From Cephalotus follicularis (Eukaryota; Streptophyta; Magnoliopsida; Oxalidales; Cephalotaceae): 64,000 nucleotides of DNA. Shown piece after piece: positions 54,715 through 64,000 of the stretch (the stretch's first letter is position 1; every line of letters starts with the position of its first letter). A program made the translations under genes and the position numbers. Under the pieces are notes generated by a model, which was given only the letters and a program-made list of their open reading frames with translations, did no database searches and was not told where the DNA came from. The stretch lies in contig BDDD01002386.1 of NCBI GenBank assembly GCA_001972305.1, positions 101,817 through 165,816 on the forward strand. The letters are read 5' to 3'.

Positions 54715-57329
54715 CTCCTTGTAATAACCGCAATTTCAATTCGTGTATATTGTACTCTTGATGAATAAAATATGCACTTACATTGATTTTTAATGTCCAT
54801 TTGTTATATGAATTGTGGTTGTGAATTTAATTGCGGGAATAAACTTAAATAACCCAAAATCAGCCACCTACAGACGACTGTCCCAGGGCAACAGTCGACT
54901 GCCTAGTTCATGGAAGAACAGCCGACTGTCGCAGGGCAACAGTCGACTGGTTGGGTTAAGTAAGGACAATTGACTGTCACAGGAAAACAGCCGACTGGTC
55001 TGGCACAGACAAGTGTCTGTGCATGGCGTGTGAAACAGGCCAGAAGCGTGGCATGCAATGGACAGGTGTCGTACGCATGCCACCAGATGTAGCAACATGC
55101 AAGGGTGATGCCTTGCATGCTCTCTATCCATCCCTGCACACCTGCAAGACCTGCAACCTGCAATCACAGCAGAAAAGTGAGAAAGAAATTTAAGGAAGAG
55201 ATGCATGTGAGAGAGAGAAGAGAAAAGAGGGAAGGCTAAGTTAATGGAACCTAACGAATTCTAAGGCTTTAAAACCTTTATATCAGCTGTGAAGAGCTGA
55301 TTTGTGTGTTAGAAAACACTAAGGAGAGGAAATCGAAGGAGAGAATTGTTGGAGCTTGCATGTTGATAGTTGGAGTTGCAAAAGGAGAGTGAAGCTTGAA
55401 TCTTCCTGGTAAGTCTCTAATTCGAGCTCACTGGATGTTGTTATAGCTAATAGTAGATATAACCCCCTGATTGCAGTTGTATACCTACTGTTAATATGGT
55501 TCCATAGTTATTGTAAGGAGTTGGAGAATTGGTTAAAAGTGGGATTAGAAGCTTAAGAAAGAATGATAAGGTACTGATTGGATTATAATTGTTAGCATGG
55601 TTAGATAACTAGTTAAACTTGCTGGTTTTGGTATCTAAACCCACAAACGTACAATTGTATAGAATAACCTATTGGAATTGGGAAAGTTAGTGTGGAGTTG
55701 AGACTTGGGACTCAAAGAGAGAAATCAACTCAATTTGATTTCGGGATAGCGATTGAGGTAGGGGTTTTGACATGCTTTAGAAGATATTATATGTATATCA
55801 TGCCTGGATGTTTTCTGTATGATTGCATGTTATGGATTGATTGAAATTGGATTGTGAGCATGCATGCCCTGTTATTTTAAACTGCTGCCTGGCTTTTCTG
55901 GGCAAAAATAGTCGACTGTTTAACCCCAACAGTCAACTACTCAATGTAAACAGTCGACTGTTAAGGACAAACAGTCGACTACCTAATTAAAACAACCGGC
56001 TATTCTTATGAACAACCGACTGTTAAGTGACAAAATGCTAGGATTAGCTATTGTTAGGCTTATAATTGTGCGTAATTACCCTGGCCTCCGCATGGGATGA
56101 TTGTAACAGTCAATCCTGGCCTTGTGTAGTTACATTACTGAAGTAAACAACTTATGCACTCATTGTGAGAAGTTGTGCAAGAATGACTAGGGTATGCTAA
56201 CATCTTGTTGAACCCTTGAATTGTCTGTTCCGCTGCTGTTATTGATGCGGTTATACATTCTGTATAGCTGATAAGTGTTCACAAATACTATTGTTACCCT
56301 TAAAAATCAATGATTGAAGCAACTAGTGCTATAAGCACAAATTATGGATTTTCTTCTTATTGTTTCAAAAAGAAAACTCATTGTCAAATGAACCACTGGT
56401 TTTCCTCCCTGAGAGGCACTATTACTGTACTGAATATTGTTTCCTCCAATGAGAGGTACGGTCACTGAACTGAAAAAATTGCTTCTAAAGAAAACAACTT
56501 TTATATTGCATACTTGATATATGTAATATTGCTATTGAATTGATTGAATTGTTTGTCTATGTTATTGCCGTTAGTCGAAGTGATAGGAGACATCAGTGGC
56601 TACGGGGTGGTCCTAGGTGCCAGGAGTTGGCTAGAGTTTCCACCACATTTATCCGCAATGCAGATCCTGATTGTTACCTGCCTGCTAAATGCCGGCAGAA
56701 CTGACCTCACCCTTCATCTTCGGAGTGTAGGATGATAGTTAGGTGATGCGCAGTTGGTGCTAGGAGTTAGCGACATGTGACACTCAAACCACTGTATTGA
56801 TTGATTTTACCCTTGTGCGGTATTCCTGAATTGTATTGTCTATGGCCACTTGGCATGATTGCGTATATATATTGGAATACTCATATATATGTTTTTTCAG
56901 ATAACTGACATGCATGTTACATATATATATATATATATATATTCTTTTTCATGCATTATTTTCCTACTTAGCCAAGTGAGGACAACGGCTAACCCCTTAC
57001 AATTTCAGATTAAGTGAAGGCGTTCGGGAAGTGCTGCTAAAGCGTTATTGGAGAGCTTCTATTTTGTTAAGGTTGTTATTCTTTATGTTTTGTATTGAAA
57101 TGAACGCTCACACTCCGTTGTTGTATCTTTACATTTCCAATATGTAAAAGAATAATTTTGTTAGTATTGTATAAGCACGTAGTATGGGCCGCGTGCGGAT
57201 GAATTTATAATCCGGCTATGTATGCTTCCGCTATTCTTTTGAATTTGGTTTATGTCGAATGCTGGATTATTATTTATATCTGATATCACCATATATGCAT
57301 GTCATGTGGAAACGGGGTGTGACACTCCT
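54715..57329 (+). mobile_element. Solo LTR K (family 3) with TSD CTCCT
   Basis: The 2605-bp LTR (54720-57324) starts TGTAATAACCGC and ends GGGGTGTGACA. CTCCT occurs at 54715-54719 and 57325-57329. It interrupts the last codons of H pol. It shares its end and several blocks with LTR G. TATA-like CTTTATATC is near 55275. Internal frames are non-coding. An AT run lies at about 56920-56941. Confidence 0.96.
54871..56022. repeat. Two phased palindrome arrays in LTR K
   Basis: Array 1 units start at 54871, 54892, 54919, 54940, 54967 and 54988 (steps 21, 27, 21, 27, 21). Array 2 units start at 55909, 55930, 55951, 55972, 55993 and 56013 (steps 21, 21, 21, 21, 20). The CAGTCGACTG core is the same as in family 1. 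Confidence 0.93.
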
Positions 57330-60300
57330 CCAACTGCCAAGTAGCTTTGCACTCGGGATGGTTCCTCCATAGAACTTTCACAAAAGGAACGGTCTTGCTA
57401 CGTGTCACCCGTTCCTATCTATCCACAATAGCCTCGGCCTCTTCGACACAGGATAGGTCCTCTCGAATGCTGTCCAGAGGATAGTGAACCACATGCAGGG
57501 GATGATACTGATAACCCCTCAACAGAGACACGTGGAACACATTATGGACGTGTGCTAACTGCGGAGGCAAAGCTAACCGATAAGCAACCGCACCTAACTT
57601 TTCCATAACTTCAAAAGGTCCAACATACCGTCGACTTAAGTTTCCTTTCAGCCCAAAATGTCGGACTCCTTTCCACGGTGAAACTTTCAAGAACGCATGT
57701 TCACCTACATTGAACTCCAAGTCCCTCCAATGTCTGTCCGCATAACTTTTTTGTCGAGATTGAGCTGCCTTCAATCTCTCCCTTGCTATTGCCACTTTCT
57801 CCATAGTGATCTGCACTAGCTCTAGTCCCTCGATAACTGGCTCTCCAACCTCATCCCAACATATCGGAGCTCGACACTTCCTTCCATAAAGAGCTTCAAA
57901 CAGAGCCATATGGATGCTAGTGTGCCAACTGTTATTGTATGCAAACTCCACAAAGCTCAAATAGTCGTCCCAGTTTCCAGTCCACTCTAAAGCACAAGAC
58001 CTCAACATATCGTCTAAGGTCTGGATGGTCCTCTCAGTCTGCCCATCTGTCTGTGGATGGAAAGCTGTACTGTAACTGAGCCTTGTACCCCAAGCTTTCT
58101 GGAACCCTTTCCAAAATCGCGAAGTGAAATGATGATCCCTATCTGAAATAATGGATATCGGAGTCCCCTGGAGTCTCACTATCTCCTGCTGAAACACCTC
58201 AGCCAAACGATCCACCGAAAAGTCCTCTCGGATAGCCGAAAAGTGAGCCGATTTAGTCAACCGATCCACTACTACCTAGATAGCATCGCTCCTTCTGAAA
58301 GTTTTCGACAAACCCGTAACAAAGTCCATCGAAATGCTTTTCCATTTACATAGTGGAACTTCCAAGGGCTCTAACAAACCACTAGCACGCTGGTGCTCAA
58401 TCTTTAGCTATTGACAGATCAAACACCTCCCAACATACTCTGCTACATCCCTTTTCATTCCATTCAACCAAAAGTTTTTCTTCAAGTCTCTATACATTTT
58501 CGTAGAACTCGGATGTATAGAAAATGGAGAACTATGTGCCTCTAACAAAACAACATCTCTGATAAAAGTATCTGCCGGAACACACAAGTGATTACCGAAC
58601 CATATCACACCATGCTCATCCACACGAAACTCTGACTATTTACCCTCTCCAACATTCTGGACTAAGGCCCAAAGCTCACCATCATCACTCTGTGCTGTCT
58701 TAATCTGAGATACAAGAGTAGGCTAAACATTCATTGCAGCAATACAACCTTCAGAACCCCGAACATACAGATTCAAATCCAACCACTCCATATCGGTTAT
58801 CAACTGCGGCTGAGTGAGCAAAGCTGCTACACTCCCAGAACTCTTCCGACTAAGTGCATCAGCTACCACGTTTGCTTTACCAGGGTGGTACTGAATATTC
58901 AGATCGTAGTCCTTCAGAAGCTCTAGCCATTGCCTCTGACGCATGCTCAACTCTTTCTGCGTAAAGATGTACTTGAGACTCTTATGATCGGGAAAGATGT
59001 CACAAGTTTCTCCATACAAGTAGTGCCTCCAGATCTTCAACGCCAACACCACTGCTGCTAACTTGAGATCATGTGTAGGATAGTTTACTCATAAGGCTTC
59101 AACTGTCTCGAAGAATAATCTATCACATGACCATGCTGCATTAGAACACACCCCAAACCCTTTTTAGAAGCATCGTTGTAAATCTGGTATCCACCCGACC
59201 CAGATGGTAAACGAAGAATCGGTGCCGACACAAGACCATTCTTCAATTTCTCAAAGCTTGCTTCTTATTCTTCATTCCACTCAAACTTAGCTCCCTCGAT
59301 CATAAGCTGAGTCAATGGTAAGGCTATGAAGGAAAAACCTTCCACGAACCGCCTATAGTATCCACCTAAACCCAAGAAACTCCTAACCTCCGTCACTGTG
59401 GTAGGTATCGGCCATTTAGTAATAGCCTCAACTTTAGCAGGATCCACACCGATACCTTTAGCTGTAACCACATGACCCAAAACGCCACCTGTTCCAGCCA
59501 GAACTCGCATTTTGAAAACTTTGCGTATAGTTGATTCTTCCTCGGAATACCCAAAACTATACGAAGCTGTTCTTCATGTTCTTCCTTCGACTTAGAATAC
59601 ACAAGGAAGTCATCTATGAACACAAGCACAAACTGATCCAAGTACTCATGAAACACCCGATTCATCAGATCCATGAAAACTGCTGGTGCATTAGTAAGTC
59701 CGAACGGCATCACCAGAAACTCATAATGCTCATACCGAGTACGAAAAGCAGTTTTAGGCACATATTCATCCTTTATCCGAAGCTGATGGTATCCTGATCT
59801 CAAATCGATCTTAGAGAAATACCGAGCACCTTGGAGTTGATCAAACAAGTCATCAATTCTAGGCAGAGGGTATTTATTCCGAACAGTAATCCTATTCAAC
59901 TCTCTGTAGTCTATGCATAGCCTCATAAACCCATCTTTCTTCTTCACAAAAGGAACTGGAGCACCCAATGGTGAAACACTAGGTCGAATGGAACCCCGAT
60001 CCAACAACTCTTGCAATTGCTCCTTCAGTTCTTGCAACTCAAGTGGTGCCATCCTATAAGGTTCTTTACATATAGTTGCCACTCCAGGAATGAGCTCAAT
60101 GGTAAACTCCACTTCCCGTTGTGGTGGCAAACCCGGTAATTCCTTCGGAAACACATTTGAAAACTCTCAAACCACAGGAGAGTCTTCAAGGCGAGCCTCA
60201 ACCTTAGAGACATCCTTCACAACAGCTAAGAAACCCTCAGCTCCTTTAGCCACCAACTTCCGAGCCTTCAAAGTAGAAATAACCTTCATTCTTTTCTCGG

Positions 60301-60589
60301 CTGTGAACCCTAATAAATAAAATCAGGTCTATCCACATCCCTAAACAAAATCCTCCGAGCGTGATAGTCAATCGTAGCTCAATGGCGAACCAACCAATTC
60401 ATACCCAAAATCACATCAAAGTCATACATATCGATAGGCAGAAGATCCGCATCACGAATCCGATCATCGAAAACAAGAGGGCAAGCATAAAACCACTCAG
60501 ATATCACAACAGATGTCCCGGTAAGGGTCAAAAGAACCAGAGTTGGATCAAGCAACTATGAAGGCATACTAAGATGCCGAACAAAAGAT
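57330..60589 (-). pseudogene. Gypsy pol of element H (protease end, RT, RNase H, integrase, chromodomain-like)
   Basis: Read on the minus strand. [51 protein letters not shown] and the intact catalytic [10 protein letters not shown] near 59600. RT-RNase H link: [20 protein letters not shown] near 59370. RNase [15 protein letters not shown] and [10 protein letters not shown] near 58860. Integrase: HHCC region 58408-58560, core with ISDRDHHFTSRF near 58140 and FHPQTDGQTERTIQT, then HNVFHVSLLRGY. The chromodomain-like tail keeps the Trp that is a stop in A. A frameshift near 59530 and several stops, mostly CAR or TGG to stop transitions, inactivate it. Same family as A. Confidence 0.94.
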
Positions 60590-61829
60590 CTCGCTACAAC
60601 TGAGTGGGTCGATCCAGTATCATACAAAACATATGCCCTCGGTTACCAACAGAAACAAAACCTGAAACCGTCCCTGGTACATTAGCAGCCTGTTGTGTCG
60701 TAATGGCAAAGACTCGACCTCCCACATTGCGCTGTCCATATTCTGCATTGTTTCCCCTCCTATCCTTCGCTCGAGGATCAACACAATCTTTCATGAAGTG
60801 CCCTTTCTGTCCACATACAAAACAGGCCCCGATGGCCTTATAGCAAACTCCTACTGGATGTTGTCTACCACAAGTATCACACTTGGTAATCTGAACATCC
60901 CCAGCTTCCTATGTCTGCTTCTGATCATTACCCGACTGTCGCTGTCCCCGGTTATCATTCCTCCTTCCTCGTTTGCCATTTCTGTTCTTGCCATGTTGTC
61001 CAGAACCTTGCCCCTGAGAATCTCCTATGTTTCTCTTCTTATCATTTTCCTGCCGAGCTACCTAGAAATCTAGCCTCTCCAGTTCTATATTCTTTGCTGC
61101 ATTTGCCACTTTGGATACATCAGCAAACCTGGTATTAATCAGCTTACCACGGAGCTGATAGTGCAGTTTCCACTTGAACTTCTCAGCCTGTTCCAGTTCT
61201 ATCCCCGCTGCAGACCCAGCAAAACCAGCAAGCCTAGTGAAACGGGTCAGAAGCTCCGTGACCGATTCTCCATCCTTCTGTCTTTAATTTATGAACTCCC
61301 TGGCATAAGCCTCCTTATCAGCAGCGGGAAAATACTACTGAGAGAAGACTTCACAAAACTCCGACCAAGTCAAAGCATCAACATAGTTACCACCCTTAGC
61401 CAAACCCAGAGTCTTCCACCACTTTTGAGCATCACCCTCAAGCATGTAAGCAGCTAACCTAACTTTCTGCTTGTCACCACAACCAAGCACATCAAAGATC
61501 GTGTCCTTATGCGCAATCCAATGCTCCGCTTCCACAAGAACCATGGCTGAGCTAAAAGACTACGGCCTCTGTTTCTGGAACCGCTCAAGCCATATATAAA
61601 CTGGTGTATCGGTTCTGTCCCCAGTTTCCCTTCTCAACTGAACATCAGCTGGAGCATTCTCCTCAGCAACTGGCTCCCTACAGCCTTGTTCCTGATTCTG
61701 CTGACTCATCACACAACGTACCTCCTAAGCAACTGCCTGACGTACCAACTCTTCCATAGAAGGCTCATTTCTGACTTTTCGAGCCTCAACTGTTGCAGTT
61801 CTCTGAGCAGCATTCCTTGTACATACCAT
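60590..61829 (-). pseudogene. Gypsy gag and protease start of element H
   Basis: The ATG (61829 on the minus strand) gives MVCTRNAAQRTATVEARK. The Gag core is at 61335-61544 (FDVLGCGDKQKVRLAAYMLE, then AQKWWK), followed by FPAADKEAYAREF and RFTRLAGFAGSAAG. Two zinc-knuckle-like motifs follow near 60790-60880: CDTCGRQHPVGVC and CFVCGQKGHFMKDC. The protease active site DTGS lies near 60612-60621 in another frame, so a one-base shift separates it from gag. Several TAG stops replace CAG or TGG codons. Layout and motifs fit a chromovirus of Tekay/Del type. Confidence 0.9.
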
Positions 61830-61998
61830 CTATGAAAAGACACTCAAAACATGAAACATCACAAAGAACAAAAACCAAAACAGAAAACATATCATAAGAT
61901 CGTAACGAAGCAGCCTAACCCAGTGTCTACCCAATCTCACAGGTCAAACCTAGTTAGGTCTTCTAAGGAAACAAAACCTATTCTCTGATACAATAATT
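61830..61998 (-). promoter_or_regulatory. Leader and primer-binding site of element H
   Basis: Just inside the LTR the minus strand reads ATTGTATCAGAGAATAGG (61977-61994), a slightly changed form of the initiator-tRNA-Met site TGGTATCAGAG. The remaining leader is short, as in other chromoviruses. Confidence 0.8.
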
Positions 61999-63780
61999 TG
62001 TAACACCCCCTAATAGCGGGAGTCATCATAGGTCATAATACAGATCATAACTTAACAAAACATAACTTAACTTAATATAGGCATAACTTTATTGGCCAAA
62101 ATGTGGCGGTCAAACATAATATACTGAAAACTGATCATAAACTGAAAAACTTAACATATTTAGAAACTTAAAACATATGTTCCAAAGGTTAATTATTTAA
62201 AAAAAAAAAACATAGCTCAGAAGTATCTTATTGTTCATGACCCCTCTAACTGAAAGCACATAGGGATCACACTGCTAGGGATCCATGACATAAAGGTGGC
62301 CAACTCTCATTCACACATTCGACCGCTGCTCCTGATAACCTGCCGCATCGAAAGAAAAACGCGGCTGAGCAAACCTTTGTACAGATAAAAAATATAAAAC
62401 AGTAAACTGTAATTTAAAAGCAGTAAGATTTCAACAAAACTCGTAACAAAAATCGTATGCAGTAAAACATTTGAATGTTCATTTCCGAACTTCATAAAAC
62501 CTAATTCATATCTTTCGAAACATATGCGGAACGTTTCAAAAATATAATTTCATAATCCATACTGAGTCACATAACATATCACATATCAGAAACATAAATG
62601 GCAAGGGAGGCGCTACTTCCACACGCCCATTAGAATTGAGGTGTACGACACTACACAAGTCAATTCTCATTACATATCATATCACACATTGCATATCTTT
62701 CACATATGCCATAAACTAGAATCGATTCATACGCCTCTATCATACATAGCGGATCCATAAATCCACATCATGGGATTTATTCATACCATACAGAGACGCC
62801 GTAGACTAATCACACCACTACGGAAGTGTCATGTCCCCGTGCCAGGCCTACGACATGCCTATGGTATGCCCCATAGGTGGGTACAAATACTCAGTATTTA
62901 ATCATTCTCAAAACATTGATTTATCAAAATCAATTTAGAACACATAAAATATGCTTTTTCAAAACATATTCGAGAATCGTTATCAAACGATATCATTTAC
63001 ATAACATACATTTCATAACATATCGTAACATACGTATAAAGTTAAGAATATTAAATTCATAAAATGTCAAACCGACTTTATTTTCCAGAATATATCAATT
63101 TCACAACCAAGTTCTTAAAACGAAGGAACATAGCATAATACAAAACTAATTTCCCTTCGATAAAATCAAAGAGAGTATCAAAGAGCCGAATATCCGTACC
63201 TTATGCGCTTATAGAGAAGATCTACGAAAAGATTGTTAACTCAAACTCCCTTTTGAAGCACAACAATCTAAAAGAGACAAAACTATGCATATAAGGGTTT
63301 GAGAAACATTAGAGACATAAAACAGATTCATTATAGTGTTTAGAATAGACCCAGATCGATTCAAAGAACAAATGGATCAAACCAATTAAAAACAAGAATT
63401 TTCTGGGCAAAACAGCCAACCGTTACAAAGCTCCAGTCGACTGAGGAAGCTTGGCAGCCGACTATACAACAGGGCCAGTCGACTACACAAACTGGACTGC
63501 AAGCAATTGACTGTGACAAGGGTCCAGTCGACTACTTAACACAAAACAGTCGATTAAATTCATAAAATAGCCGACTGCTCAACCAAACAAGTCGACTGAT
63601 CATAAGAATAACCGACTGTTCTGGTCAACAAAACAGCAGAAACTTAGCCTTTTCAATGCAAAAACTTGTCTAAACATGTATAACTCGATACCAGAGACCT
63701 ATGAACATATACATGAGACTTTATATGATGTTTAGACAGTGTAAAACAAATAATTGACATGAAGAAGTATATAAACAGTG
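61999..63780 (-). repeat. 5' LTR of element H (partial)
   Basis: TGTAACACCCCC is the complement of the family-1 LTR end. It is colinear with M and with the reverse of A and Q through hairpin 3 (62633-62666), hairpins 2 and 1 (about 62795-62880) and the palindrome array. Near 63780 the match in this orientation ends. Confidence 0.9.
63413..63618. repeat. 21-bp-phased palindrome array (LTR H, 10 units)
   Basis: Units begin at 63413, 63434, 63455, 63476, 63504, 63525, 63547, 63568, 63589 and 63609. Steps are 21, 21, 21, 28, 21, 22, 21, 21 and 20 bp, almost the same as in M. Confidence 0.94.
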
Positions 63781-63799
63781 ATTAACTTTAAGAGACATG

Positions 63800-64000
63800 A
63801 ATCTGTTTTTGCATGTCTACATAGGTGTTAGAATTCGGTTTGGGTTCCTGCAGACTTTATTTATTCTGTCATTGTGTTCTGAGTCTATTAGCAAGTCTGT
63901 AGACACATAGAAAGAGTTATGTAATCTGGTTTTTAATATCTGTAAATGGTAATTGGACTAATATATTTAATATCTGTAAATGGTAATTGGACTAATATAT
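63800..64000 (+). repeat. Family-1 LTR segment in opposite orientation, with a 34-bp direct duplication
   Basis: From about 63830 the plus strand resembles LTR Q at 41900-42025 (GATTCCTGCC region, CTGTCATTGT, GTAATCTGG, AATATCTGTAAATGG), i.e. the reverse of the LTR just to its left. The last 68 bases are an exact 34-bp unit twice (63933-63966 and 63967-64000), ending at the window edge. Confidence 0.75.

Noticed and set aside
59531-61457. Several plus-strand frames of 66-126 codons
   Set aside because: All are antisense shadows of element H gag and pol.
1-64000. Host protein-coding or RNA gene
   Set aside because: Every frame with recognisable motifs belongs to a retrotransposon; no exon-like conserved plant gene, rRNA or tRNA pattern was seen.

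Overview
Plant nuclear DNA, probably from a eudicot, made almost entirely of nested LTR retrotransposons. I see no host gene, tRNA gene or rRNA gene. Evidence for a plant: Ty3/gypsy pol genes of chromovirus-like and Tat types, Sirevirus-type Ty1/copia elements with env-like genes, initiator-tRNA-Met primer sites, multi-kilobase LTRs and 5-bp target site duplications (TSDs). Letters A-Q below are my own labels.

Families. Family 1 (chromovirus-like gypsy, LTR TGTAATACCC...GGTGTTACA): element A (1-4696, +), LTR M (4697-6865, -), LTR N (15175-17195, +), solo LTR Q (41098-43974, +), element H (45845 to beyond 63780, -). Family 2 (gypsy, LTR TGTAAYGCCC...GCGACA): LTR E (6866-10385, +), LTR F (10386-11161, -), element D (25978-36636, +), with the more distant solo LTR P (19280-21703). 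Family 3 (LTRs ending GGGGTGTGACA): LTR G (25927-25977 plus 36637-39087, -) and solo LTR K (54720-57324, +). A decayed Tat-lineage gypsy element on the minus strand forms the background from about 11162 to 25926. Sirevirus-type copia elements: C (14303-19159), B (39088-45844), J (46324-54669), all +.

Nesting. F, C, P and G sit inside the Tat element; E in F, M in E, A in M; N in C; D and B in G; Q and H in B; J and K in H. Matching TSDs prove five insertions: C (ATGAG), P (CTTCA), D (TATAT), Q (AAAGA), K (CTCCT). J has clean LTR ends but non-matching flanks and looks like a recombinant of two insertions. All coding regions are decayed except a short ORF (11622-12029) antisense to the Tat element, which has its own TATA box.

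Most striking signal. LTRs of several families, both gypsy and copia, carry arrays of a 10-bp palindrome centred on GTCGAC (CAGTCGACTG or GCGTCGACGC type) spaced almost exactly 21 bp apart, i.e. two DNA helical turns. In the copia LTRs the array lies just upstream of the TATA box. In five family-1 LTR copies, unit number varies (8, 10, 10, 10, 12) but the 21-bp phase and one 27-28-bp step four units from one end are kept. Palindrome clusters near the TATA box are known in Sireviruses; the shared phase and core motif across gypsy and copia families looks undescribed to me. LTRs here also hold conserved hairpins, some with compensatory changes, and tandem-repeat blocks that differ between relatives.
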